From contig CAZJUQ010000054.1 in the NCBI GenBank assembly GCA_964549335.1, positions 1 to 64,000 of the forward strand: a stretch of 64,000 bases of DNA. The letters run 5' to 3'. The translations under genes and the position numbers were made by a program. Each line of letters begins with the position of its first letter. The first letter of the stretch is position 1. This DNA is from Sulfidibacterium sp964549335 (GTDB taxonomy: Bacteria > Bacteroidota > Bacteroidia > Bacteroidales > F082). Below are positions 18,349 to 27,481 of the stretch, piece by piece. Under the pieces are notes generated by a model. The model was not told the origin of the DNA. It made no database searches and saw only the letters and a list, made by a program, of their open reading frames with translations.

Positions 18349-21300
18349 TTATCTGATAAATACCAGTTTCGAACGTTTCACAGCCGTTTTACCGTCGGGG
18401 GTTGTGGCTTTCAGTTGGTAAACATATATTCCCCTTCCTATTTTACGGTTGTTATCGGTTGTACAGTTCCACCTCAGCGGGGGCGAACTGTAACCCGGGG
18501 AATTTATTACCGTGTTCAATGTTTTCACACGCATTCCGTTTAGCTGAAAAACCGAAATTTCCACATTCAATTCGACACCGGGCTGATTGTGTTCAAAAAT
18601 AAAATCGGTATAATCCGTGGCGGGATTGGGACTGTTTATCAAATTCGAGATTACAAACTCTTCGGAGGGCGCCACAACAAAAGGAAGTTCGGCAACGGAC
18701 GAATTATTGTAAATATCCCATACTTTCAGGCTTAATGTATGGTCTCCGTTTTTCAAGCCTTTGAAAGGAAATGTAATGGAACCCTCTTTGTAATCGCCAT
18801 TGGAAGCCACGTAATATTCGTTAAGGTTAAAAGTAAGGTTGGGATTGTTATCTATCTTGGCAATTATATCGTGTCCGATACCGTTTCCGGTGGTATTGAT
18901 GCCGCTTTCGTCCGAAACCATTGCCAACATGGTGGGGTTTTCGTCGGTAATATCACCCGGTTTGAATGTAACATCGTTCATAAAAAGGTTGATTACAGGT
19001 CCGTTAATATCTTCACCCGCATTTTCGTTAAATCCCCCGATAATGATATTTTCGTAATAACCGTGACCGTCAACACTATCGTTGGAGAAATAATAACTTA
19101 TTCTGCCGTTACCGTAATCGTACGAAATATCTTTAGGCATAATAAACTTAAAGTTGAAATCGCCGTTAACCACAGGTGCCCTTCCCTTAAACAAAACACT
19201 TTTCCAGAAATAGAAGGTCACTGGCGAACTACCCGCATCGGTACCGAGGGTTAACACGGCTGTTTTTTTATCGTAAACCACGGGATATATTGTACCGTTG
19301 TAGCCTGTTTGTTTATGGCCTTGGTCATCGACAATAATACCCTTCACCGTAACTGCCGACAATGCTTTTAAAGTATCGGGAGCTCCTGCATTCACAGGGT
19401 TACCGTTTATTCCGGTGGTTTGAGCTATAAGTTCGGGATATGCCATTTTCAATGCAGGATCGCCAATCAGGATAAACTTCTTATCATTGTCGTTTCCCAA
19501 CACCTTTGCCTGCCTTATCACATCGCCGAAACAGGGATATTCTCCCGCGGTTTTTTTAAATATGTTATCATTGTAAATATTAAGATTTATGGCAAGATTA
19601 GAGCTTGCATAAGTTGCTCTTGCCGTGGTAAACAACGATATTGCTCCGCCGTACGGATTAAGGAACACCAGTTCGCCGGCAGATGTCCGCGAGGGGTCGT
19701 CGTAACGTGAAAATTCGCACGTAGCCGTAATAAAAACCGGAAGTTTATCAAAGTTTCTCCACGATTGAATATCGGCAATTTGCATAAAGGCTTCATGCCC
19801 GAGCCCCACTTCACCTCCGTGTCCCGAATAGTTAAATATAAGCGTACCCTTCTCTATTTTGTTATTTATGGCTTTATTAACCTCGGGTGCCCGTTGTCCG
19901 CTCGGAGTGGATATTTGTTCGTAAGCATCAACATAAATTTTATAGATATTGTAAACGGGATATTGATTTCCGACGGTGGAGGTTAAAGCTTCGGCATCCG
20001 CCAAATGGTGGTTATTGTCTTCGTCGTCGGCAACAAATGTCAACTCATTGCGCCATGGTCCCATAACCGATGATGTTTTGGTCGCATAATGAATACATTT
20101 ATCCACGGCTTGCCGGGCCTGTTGGAGTGTTGTCACCGGAAATCTGCCTATTCCGATGTCAACCATGTCACCGGTATCGTTGGCACCTTCACCGTCATCC
20201 ATATATCCGAAATAATCGTCACTTGCCACCGAAGTTACCACATTCAACGATTTTTTCGACTCCCAACAAGGCACAAAATTGGTATTGTCCGGCAACATGT
20301 CCTTATAATCGTATGAGGCATCCCCGAATAAAAGCAGATATTTCAACTCCTTTCCCGCATCGCTTTTATCGTAAACCATTTTAACAAAATCGCGAATAGC
20401 CGTAATATCTTGTGACCCCGACGAGAATTCGTTGTATATCTCCTGAGGTGTAGTGACAAAAACAGTCATCTTGTCAACCGTTTTGTGAAAATCGGCAAGA
20501 CGGTTTGCCTCGGTTAAAAATCCGGGATAAGTAACAATGATTAAATCGACGTTTTTTACGGCGTGTAAATCCTGATTTACAACTTTCCCTACATACTCCG
20601 TTTTTAAAAACCCTTTACCGTTGAAAGCAATAAAGCTTTTCAGTCCGTTAACATCCAAAGTAAATGTTCTGGCATTTCCCGAACTTTGAGTTATAACCTT
20701 TTGAGGATGCAACGGATTGGTAATATCCCACACCGTAATATCGCCGCCGGCGTTTTGCAGATTGTAACGGGCAACAATATCTCTATTAAAATAGTTATTA
20801 AAAATCATTTGATTTCCGGTAAATATCAATTTCCGCCGAACATTCACAATAATATAGTTAAGGTATGCTACCGAAGTGGGGTCAGCACGTCTGTAATCAA
20901 GAGTTATCTTTACTTTATCCGACTTGGGAGTAAATGCAAATCCCGTACTTCTTTCCTTGCCGAATTCATAGCCGTTGTTTATGGTAATTCCCAGGTTAAA
21001 AGTCTTTTGTAATACATCGTTTACCGAAATCAATACCGAATTTGAAGAATAGGCGCGCGAAGCCATACTAATAGTTATGTACCCCTCGGGTTGTTTGACG
21101 ATATTCGGAAAATTAAAAACAAAGTCTTGCTTCAAATTAAAATCGAAAACCTCGCCGTACCACGTACGCCCCATGCCGGTAAGGTTGTGCAAATCCGTCT
21201 CGTGCCACGAATAATCCATAAAATCGTTAATTTGAACCTCAGCGGCATTTGAACTTCCGTTGACATCTTCTATTCTGAGTGCCGGCTCATTAAGAGCCGT

Positions 21301-22152
21301 TATAAAATAATATGAATAATCATCGTAATAATTTGTTTCGTGATTAAATATATGCAAAAAGGGGTTGAAATTCTCAACCACAGGACCTTGCCCGTAAAAC
21401 AGCAGGTAGTCACCTTCATTCATCTTTCCGTCGCCTCCGTCAACCACAACAATGGGAAGCTGAGTTAAATCGTCGGGACGGGGATCATTGTTTTTCTCGG
21501 GTAATATTCCGCCACCGTTTCCAAATACGGCTATGTTTGCACTATTTACGTTAACATCAAAACCCATTGACACCAAATCGGAATAAGTAACTTTAAAAAT
21601 TCCGGAGGTGTCTATCCTTACTTTATACCAATCGCCGGCACTCAACACCGAATGTTCGGCATATCTGTGGGTTTTTGTCATCAACAATGACTTATCGTTA
21701 ATTTCAAGAACAACTTCAAACGAAACAAGTTTTTCGTACAACTTTAAATCGTTGTTCCATCTTACGGGGATAATATTCACCAAAGCATAGGGTTGTTTCC
21801 GCGAAACCGAGATACTCGCCTTTGCTACGAAATCAGCGTTTGAGAAATTTCCCTCTTTCAATATTTCAGATTCCCCGTAAGTAGCGGAAACAGTTACGAT
21901 ATTTGTTAATTTTACCTTTACATCAACATTTTCAGAATATACCGGATACCTTTTAAAAAAGGTTCCGTAAACTTCAAAACCGTTGTACACCGCTTTGTCG
22001 AAACATAAACGCCGTATAACATATTTATCCGTTACCCTTATGCTCTGAGGTGTTTCCCATTTTATTTTTTCCTTATAACTGAAAGGAACGGCTTTAATAA
22101 AAAATGGAATAACCATTAAATAAAAAAAGAAAAATAAACGTTTATGCAACAT
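18349..22152 (-). CDS. porU: PorU-like C25 (gingipain family) T9SS sortase, copy 2
   Basis: A 1267-residue homolog of the next gene, with a signal peptide, LLLFGDASYDYKD, catalytic His778 (NYSGHGGEVG) and Cys812 (FITATCEFSRYDDP), and a C-terminal FlgD-like domain containing FIFEHNQPG and IGRGIYVYQLK. That tail looks closest to the PorU proteins I know from other Bacteroidota, so the symbol is placed here with reserve. The two copies have diverged along their whole length although the architecture is identical. The gene starts a minus-strand run: copy 2, copy 1, porV, ispF. The 190-bp divergent space to porP/sprF should carry both promoters. Confidence 0.87.
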   Translation of the reverse strand: MLHKRLFFFFYLMVIPFFIKAVPFSYKEKIKWETPQSIRVTDKYVIRRLCFDKAVYNGFEVYGTFFKRYPVYSENVDVKVKLTNIVTVSATYGESEILKEGNFSNADFVAKASISVSRKQPYALVNIIPVRWNNDLKLYEKLVSFEVVLEINDKSLLMTKTHRYAEHSVLSAGDWYKVRIDTSGIFKVTYSDLVSMGFDVNVNSANIAVFGNGGGILPEKNNDPRPDDLTQLPIVVVDGGDGKMNEGDYLLFYGQGPVVENFNPFLHIFNHETNYYDDYSYYFITALNEPALRIEDVNGSSNAAEVQINDFMDYSWHETDLHNLTGMGRTWYGEVFDFNLKQDFVFNFPNIVKQPEGYITISMASRAYSSNSVLISVNDVLQKTFNLGITINNGYEFGKERSTGFAFTPKSDKVKITLDYRRADPTSVAYLNYIIVNVRRKLIFTGNQMIFNNYFNRDIVARYNLQNAGGDITVWDITNPLHPQKVITQSSGNARTFTLDVNGLKSFIAFNGKGFLKTEYVGKVVNQDLHAVKNVDLIIVTYPGFLTEANRLADFHKTVDKMTVFVTTPQEIYNEFSSGSQDITAIRDFVKMVYDKSDAGKELKYLLLFGDASYDYKDMLPDNTNFVPCWESKKSLNVVTSVASDDYFGYMDDGEGANDTGDMVDIGIGRFPVTTLQQARQAVDKCIHYATKTSSVMGPWRNELTFVADDEDNNHHLADAEALTSTVGNQYPVYNIYKIYVDAYEQISTPSGQRAPEVNKAINNKIEKGTLIFNYSGHGGEVGLGHEAFMQIADIQSWRNFDKLPVFITATCEFSRYDDPSRTSAGELVFLNPYGGAISLFTTARATYASSNLAINLNIYNDNIFKKTAGEYPCFGDVIRQAKVLGNDNDKKFILIGDPALKMAYPELIAQTTGINGNPVNAGAPDTLKALSAVTVKGIIVDDQGHKQTGYNGTIYPVVYDKKTAVLTLGTDAGSSPVTFYFWKSVLFKGRAPVVNGDFNFKFIMPKDISYDYGNGRISYYFSNDSVDGHGYYENIIIGGFNENAGEDINGPVINLFMNDVTFKPGDITDENPTMLAMVSDESGINTTGNGIGHDIIAKIDNNPNLTFNLNEYYVASNGDYKEGSITFPFKGLKNGDHTLSLKVWDIYNNSSVAELPFVVAPSEEFVISNLINSPNPATDYTDFIFEHNQPGVELNVEISVFQLNGMRVKTLNTVINSPGYSSPPLRWNCTTDNNRKIGRGIYVYQLKATTPDGKTAVKRSKLVFIR

Positions 22153-22344
22153 TTTTTGTGTTTTTTAGGTCAATTACGTGACATTTGCATTTGACAGAAA
22201 ATTAACGGCAAATATCGTCTATTATTTTATGCGGTTAACAAAATGGTAGTTTTAAGAAAATATTTAACAAAAAGTTTACCGTATAAAAAAAGGTTGTAAT
22301 ATTGTATGCTTAAAATTTTGACCAAAATCAAAGGGGTAAAACTA

Positions 22345-23349
22345 ATGTACAGGTTGCTGAAAGTTTTTGTTTTTTTTAGTATATCTATGTTAATTACAGG
22401 CACATCCGTAGCGCAAGACGCCCAGTTTTCGCAATTTTATGCCAATCCGCTATATCTAAATCCTGCATTTGCAGGCTCGGTTGAATGCGGACGGATAAAC
22501 CTTAATTACCGCAATCAGTGGCCGTCGTTATCAAATGCTTTCGTCACATACAACATCAGTTACGACCAAAACATACCGGGTATTAACAGCGGTATCGGAT
22601 TTCTTGTAGTCAGCGACCAGCAAGGCGATAATGCATTAAACCGCACATATGCTTCGGGATTTTACTCTTATAAATTGAAAGTGAGCACGCCGTTGTTGAT
22701 AAATTTCGGGATAAAGGCCACATATTACCAGGAAAAACTCGATTGGCAAAAGTTTGTCTTCAACGACCAGATAGACCCTACAACAGGAAACATAACAGGA
22801 CCGTCGCAAGAAACTCCTCCAGCAAAAAATCAAATAACGGCGGTGGATTTTTCTGCCGGAGCCATTGTTTCGTACACCGACAAATTTTTCTTCGGTGTGG
22901 CTGTTGACCACCTTACCGAACCAAATATCTCATTTTACGATACCGACAGCAAACTCCCCATGAAAATTACCGTTCACGGAGGAGCTACAATAAATGTAAC
23001 TCAAGGCACAGTGGGATACGCCAATGCAAACGACTGGGTTTTACAGCCCAATTTCTTATTTTTGCAACAGGAAAAATTTCATCAATTGAACCTGGGAATT
23101 TATGCCAGCAAATACCCCTTCGTTTTGGGAGGCTGGTTCAGACATAATTTCCAGAACCCTGATGCGGTAATAGTTTTGGCAGGTTTTATTTACAATAATT
23201 TGAAATTTGGATACTCGTACGACGCCACGGTATCAAACATAGGAGGAAAAGCGGGAGGAGCTCATGAAATATCATTTTCGTGGAATTTCTGCGTTTATAA
23301 ACAAGAAAAAAGAAGACACATAAGGGCAATAAAATCACCCTCTTTTTAG
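22345..23349 (+). CDS. PorP/SprF family type IX secretion outer-membrane protein
   Basis: A 334-residue outer-membrane protein with the PorP/SprF hallmark just after the signal peptide: QDAQFSQFYANPLYLNPAFAGS, followed by LNYRNQWPSL. The start is set at ATG 22345, preceded by a purine-rich AAAGGGGT; an in-frame ATG at 22306 lies outside a normal signal peptide. PorP anchors parts of the T9SS, while SprF-like paralogs serve individual cargo such as adhesins; many genomes hold several. The barrel ends with SFSWNFCVYKQEKRRH. The gldJ-like gene is 36 bp downstream, so this is probably the core PorP rather than a cargo-linked one. Confidence 0.88.
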   Translation: MYRLLKVFVFFSISMLITGTSVAQDAQFSQFYANPLYLNPAFAGSVECGRINLNYRNQWPSLSNAFVTYNISYDQNIPGINSGIGFLVVSDQQGDNALNRTYASGFYSYKLKVSTPLLINFGIKATYYQEKLDWQKFVFNDQIDPTTGNITGPSQETPPAKNQITAVDFSAGAIVSYTDKFFFGVAVDHLTEPNISFYDTDSKLPMKITVHGGATINVTQGTVGYANANDWVLQPNFLFLQQEKFHQLNLGIYASKYPFVLGGWFRHNFQNPDAVIVLAGFIYNNLKFGYSYDATVSNIGGKAGGAHEISFSWNFCVYKQEKRRHIRAIKSPSF

Positions 23350-23385
23350 TTATAGAATAGAAATAGAAATAAAAAAGTAAGCAAA

Positions 23386-24876
23386 ATGTTAAGTATCAAC
23401 AGATTATTCTTATCTTTAATAACAATTGGAGCCTTTTTGGTATTGACAAGTTCGTGTAAAAAGAAGGAAGTATCAAGAACAACAGGATGGGAATATAACA
23501 ATCCTGAAAACGGCGGATTTGAGGTTGCGAAAGCCGGTGAACAAATCACAGGTCCCGGATTGGTGTTTATCGAAGGTGGAACATTTACAATGGGAGCAAC
23601 CGAAGAAAATCCTTTCGGAGAATGGAATAACATGCCGAGACGGGTTACCGTTAACAGCTTTTACATGGACCAGGCCGAAGTGAGCAACCTCGATTACTTG
23701 GAGTATATTTTCTGGTTAAACAGGGTTTACGGCGAAGACTATCCTTCGGTGGTACAAAAAGCGCTGCCCGACACTTTGGTATGGCGCGAAAAACTTGCAT
23801 ATAACGAACCGTTGGTTTCCACATATTTCCGTCATCCTTCATTTCACGACTATCCGGTTGTAGGAGTTACATGGTTGCAAGCCAACGATTATGCTTCGTG
23901 GCGTACCGACCGCGTTAACGAACAACTGTTAATCGACGCCGGTTACCTGGATTACGACCCTTCGCAAAAAGACGAAAACAGTTTTAATACAGACGCATAC
24001 CTTGCAGGTCAATACGACGGATTGGTAAAAGAAGGAAAGAAAGATTTGAACCCCAACGGAACGGGTGTAAGAAAAGTAAATTTCAGCGATGGAATACTCT
24101 TGCCCAAATACAGACTACCCACCGAAGCCGAGTGGGAATATGCAGCCGTAGGACTTGTCGGTAACACTTTGTACAACCGTGTCGTGGAAAGAAGAACTTA
24201 TCCTTGGAACGGAGAATCCTTGCGTACCGACGACAGAAAATATTACGGCAGTTTTGTGGCAAACTTTAAAAGAGGTAACGGCGACTATATGGGTGTGGCA
24301 GGAAACCTTAACGACGGTGCCGCACTTCCCGCTCCCGTTATTTCGTATTGGCCCAACGATTACGGTTTGTACAACATGGCAGGAAACGTCAGCGAATGGA
24401 CAGAGGATGTTTACAGACCGCTTTCGCATCTCGACGTTGCCGACATGAATCCTTTCAGGGGTAACGTATTTAAAAACGTAAAAAAAGATATTGACGGACG
24501 TATTGCCGAAAAAGACTCGTTGGGACACATTCAGTATGTGCCCATTACCGACGAAGAAGCAGCAACAAGAAACAACTACCGTACCGCCAATAATATAAAT
24601 TACAAAGACGGCGATTACGAATCGACAATTCAAACCGACTGGAACAATGCCACTAAAGAGGAGATGAAAAACAGTACAAAAACCATGTACCAATATGCAA
24701 AAACAACACTCATAAGCGACAAATCGAGAGTTGTAAAAGGCGGGTCGTGGAAAGACGGTCCCTACTGGCTAAGCCCGGGTACAAGACGGTACCTCGACGA
24801 AGACAAAGCCGCTTCGTGGGTGGGTTTCCGGTGCGCCATGGACCGTATGGGTAGTGCCGTTCAAGGAAAAAAATAA
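23386..24876 (+). CDS. gldJ: GldJ-like lipoprotein of the T9SS/gliding apparatus
   Basis: A 496-residue lipoprotein (lipid-carrying Cys24 in LVLTSSC) with a formylglycine-generating-enzyme-like (SUMF1) fold: GPGLVFIEGGTFTMGATEEN, VNSFYMDQAEVSNLDYLEYI, then PVVGVTWLQANDYASWRTDR and MAGNVSEW. PDTLVWREKLAYNEP and FRHPSFHDYPVVGV resemble GldJ more than GldK/PorK. In T9SS these proteins form or support the periplasmic ring below the outer membrane. It follows the PorP/SprF gene in one unit and is closed by a terminator at 24902. GldK is the main alternative; gldL, gldM and gldN are not in the window. Confidence 0.75.
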   Translation: MLSINRLFLSLITIGAFLVLTSSCKKKEVSRTTGWEYNNPENGGFEVAKAGEQITGPGLVFIEGGTFTMGATEENPFGEWNNMPRRVTVNSFYMDQAEVSNLDYLEYIFWLNRVYGEDYPSVVQKALPDTLVWREKLAYNEPLVSTYFRHPSFHDYPVVGVTWLQANDYASWRTDRVNEQLLIDAGYLDYDPSQKDENSFNTDAYLAGQYDGLVKEGKKDLNPNGTGVRKVNFSDGILLPKYRLPTEAEWEYAAVGLVGNTLYNRVVERRTYPWNGESLRTDDRKYYGSFVANFKRGNGDYMGVAGNLNDGAALPAPVISYWPNDYGLYNMAGNVSEWTEDVYRPLSHLDVADMNPFRGNVFKNVKKDIDGRIAEKDSLGHIQYVPITDEEAATRNNYRTANNINYKDGDYESTIQTDWNNATKEEMKNSTKTMYQYAKTTLISDKSRVVKGGSWKDGPYWLSPGTRRYLDEDKAASWVGFRCAMDRMGSAVQGKK

Positions 24877-24901
24877 TTTTTGCTGAAAAATATCTATCTT
24901 T

Positions 24902-24938
24902 AGGGACTGTTTCCACACCGGAGCAGTCCCTTTTTTTG
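24902..24938 (+). terminator. Rho-independent terminator after gldJ
   Basis: AGGGACTG (24902-24909) pairs with CAGTCCCT (24924-24931), followed by a run of T. It lies 26 bp after the gldJ stop and 22 bp before murF, so it separates secretion from cell-wall genes. Confidence 0.85.
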
Positions 24939-24959
24939 TTTTAACGTAAAAGCAAATTA

Positions 24960-26249
24960 ATGAATACATTAAACGAGTTGTACGATGTTTTTGCGGAGTG
25001 TGGCAAAGTTTCGACCGACACCAGAAGCGACGTAAAAAATTCGCTGTTCTTCGCCCTTTCCGGAGATAATTTCGACGGTAATGCTTTCGCAAAAGATGCT
25101 CTGATAAAAGGTGCACGCATCGCCGTAATAGATAACCCCGTCTATCATCAGCAGGGTAAAACATTTTTAGTGGACAACGTCCTTGAAACATTGCAAAAAC
25201 TTGCCGGACTACACATAAGTAAATCGGGAGTTCCGGTTTTGGCAATTACGGGAACCAACGGAAAAACAACCACCAAAGAGCTCGTATCGGCGGTTTTGTC
25301 ATCTGAAAAAAAGATACTTTCAACTCCTGGAAATTTAAATAACCATATAGGGGTGCCGCTGACACTTCTATCGGTAAAAAAAGAGCATGAAATTGCAGTG
25401 GTGGAAATGGGAGCAAACCACAAAGGAGAGATAAAACAACTATGCAACATTGCAACTCCTCAATACGGAATAATTACAAACATAGGAAAAGCACACATTG
25501 AAGGTTTCGGTAATTTGCAAGGCGTTATCGACACCAAAAACGAACTGTATCAAGCTGTAAAGACCTCAAACGGAACGGTTTTCGTAAACGGCGATGACAA
25601 ATTGTTAATGAAACTGTCATCCGGAATCAACCGTTTTGTTTACGGCCGTGATAACGGCGATGTAACCGGCAAAATAACGGAAACCAAACCATTTCTGGAA
25701 TTGGTTTGGAATAATAACGGCAAAAAGATAACCGTATCGTCGCACCTTTACGGGTCTTACAACTTTAACAACATAATGGCAGCGATAGCCGTAGGCAAAT
25801 ATTTCGGTATCTCCGAACAGTCAATTGTTTCGGCAATCCAAAATTATATACCCTCGAACAACAGATCGCAAATATTAAAGACAGGAAACAACACAGTAAT
25901 CCTCGATGCCTATAATGCAAACCCCGAAAGCATGAAGGCGGCAATAACGGATTTTTACAACAACCACTTCGACAATCCCGTCCTTATTCTCGGCGATATG
26001 TTCGAATTGGGCAATGTTTCAAAAGAGGAACATCAAAAAATTGTCGATTTAATTGACAATTACGGCTTTGACGATGTATTTCTTGCAGGTGTTGAATTTT
26101 TCAACTGTAAAACTCCTGACAAATTCCACCGTTATGAGAACACCGGCAAACTGCTTGAGGAATTGCAAAAAATTGATTTAAAAAACAAAACCGTTCTTGT
26201 GAAGGGTTCGCGCGGAATGAAAATGGAAAAAACCGTTGAATATTTGTAA
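24960..26249 (+). CDS. murF: UDP-N-acetylmuramoyl-tripeptide--D-alanyl-D-alanine ligase
   Basis: MurF adds D-Ala-D-Ala to the UDP-MurNAc-tripeptide, the last cytoplasmic step of peptidoglycan precursor synthesis. The 429-residue protein has the N-terminal STDTRSDVKNSLFFAL segment, the ATP site GTNGKTTTKEL near residue 98, STPGNLNNHIGVPLTLL, VEMGANHKGEI and DAYNANPESM. It stands alone, outside the mra/dcw cluster, but 3 bp before anmK, so cell-wall synthesis and recycling are coupled here. Confidence 0.95.
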   Translation: MNTLNELYDVFAECGKVSTDTRSDVKNSLFFALSGDNFDGNAFAKDALIKGARIAVIDNPVYHQQGKTFLVDNVLETLQKLAGLHISKSGVPVLAITGTNGKTTTKELVSAVLSSEKKILSTPGNLNNHIGVPLTLLSVKKEHEIAVVEMGANHKGEIKQLCNIATPQYGIITNIGKAHIEGFGNLQGVIDTKNELYQAVKTSNGTVFVNGDDKLLMKLSSGINRFVYGRDNGDVTGKITETKPFLELVWNNNGKKITVSSHLYGSYNFNNIMAAIAVGKYFGISEQSIVSAIQNYIPSNNRSQILKTGNNTVILDAYNANPESMKAAITDFYNNHFDNPVLILGDMFELGNVSKEEHQKIVDLIDNYGFDDVFLAGVEFFNCKTPDKFHRYENTGKLLEELQKIDLKNKTVLVKGSRGMKMEKTVEYL

Positions 26250-26252
26250 GGG

Positions 26253-27311
26253 ATGAAAAATTACAAAGTAATAGGTGTTATGTCGGGAAGTTCGTTGGAC
26301 GGGCTCGATATTGCATATTGCCATTTTGAAAACAACAACGGTAACTGGAATTTCGAAATCATTAAAGCCGTAACCTTGAATTTCGATGCCCAATGGAAAC
26401 AAATTCTGAAAAACATTAAAAACCTGACCGCAACCGAAACACTCAAATATCACACCCTTTTCGGAAAACATATCGGCTATTCGGTCAAAAAATTTATCAA
26501 CGAAAACGGTTTTACTCCCGTTTTAATATCAAGTCACGGGCATACCGTATTCCACAATCCGGCTCAAGGATACACTTTCCAACTGGGACACGGACAAGCC
26601 ATTGCCACAACATCGGGTATCACCACCGTAAGCGATTTCCGCATTAAAGACATTATAGCGGGAGGAGAGGGAGCTCCTCTGGTGCCCATAGGCGACTTGA
26701 TGTTGTTTCCTCAATACGAATATTGCCTGAATCTCGGAGGAATTGCCAATATATCGTTTCAAAAAGATGGGAAAAGAATCGGTTTCGACATTTGTCCCGC
26801 CAACCAACTTTTAAATTATTTAAGCAGACAGTTGGGCAAACCTTACGACATAAACGGCAATTTCGCCCAACTGGGCAAAATGCACAAACCCCTGTTCGAC
26901 AAACTGAACGAAACAGAGTTTTACAAACTCGAATACCCCAAATCGTTAAGTAACGAATATATCGAAAACAATTTTTTTGAAATTTTAGACTCTTTTGCCG
27001 TTCCCGTTGAGGATAAACTTTATACAACCGTGAAGCATATCGCTTTCCAAATAAACAGAGTAATAGAAAACCGGCCAAAAGGCGAGATACTGGTTACGGG
27101 CGGCGGAGCACACAATATTTTTTTAATAAATGCCTTACGTTTTGAAAAAGGTTTAAAATTCGTTGTACCTGAAAACAATATTGTAAATTTCAAAGAATCG
27201 CTGATTTTTGCACTAATGGGAATTTTACGTCTCGAAAATAAAATAAATTGCCTGTCCGGCGTAACGGGGGCCAGCATCGACACCTCGGCAGGAACACTAT
27301 ATTATCCTTAA
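26253..27311 (+). CDS. anmK: Anhydro-N-acetylmuramic acid kinase
   Basis: AnmK hydrolyses and phosphorylates 1,6-anhydro-MurNAc released from peptidoglycan, giving MurNAc-6-phosphate for recycling. The 352-residue protein shows GVMSGSSLDGLDIAYC at the N-terminus, FQLGHGQAIA, NLGGIANISF and VTGGGAHNIFL, all typical. The ATG follows the murF stop by 3 bp, so translational coupling is likely. The presence of AnmK implies lytic transglycosylase turnover and recycling of anhydro-muropeptides. Confidence 0.95.
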   Translation: MKNYKVIGVMSGSSLDGLDIAYCHFENNNGNWNFEIIKAVTLNFDAQWKQILKNIKNLTATETLKYHTLFGKHIGYSVKKFINENGFTPVLISSHGHTVFHNPAQGYTFQLGHGQAIATTSGITTVSDFRIKDIIAGGEGAPLVPIGDLMLFPQYEYCLNLGGIANISFQKDGKRIGFDICPANQLLNYLSRQLGKPYDINGNFAQLGKMHKPLFDKLNETEFYKLEYPKSLSNEYIENNFFEILDSFAVPVEDKLYTTVKHIAFQINRVIENRPKGEILVTGGGAHNIFLINALRFEKGLKFVVPENNIVNFKESLIFALMGILRLENKINCLSGVTGASIDTSAGTLYYP

Positions 27312-27481
27312 AAACACTATTTATATTACTTTTATCGAGGCAACCAAAACAGAGTAATAAGGTGTCAGAACAGCTAAAATATATTTTGTTTATTTTTTTT
27401 CTTATTTTTTAATAGGTCATTTGAATAAATATTGTAAATTGTGCCTTTATTTTTGAAACATTCTTTAATTAAATTATACTT

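Noticed and set aside
14526..22152. Possibility that the two porU genes are an assembly duplication
   Set aside because: The proteins differ along their whole length and around the catalytic motifs; they are true paralogs.
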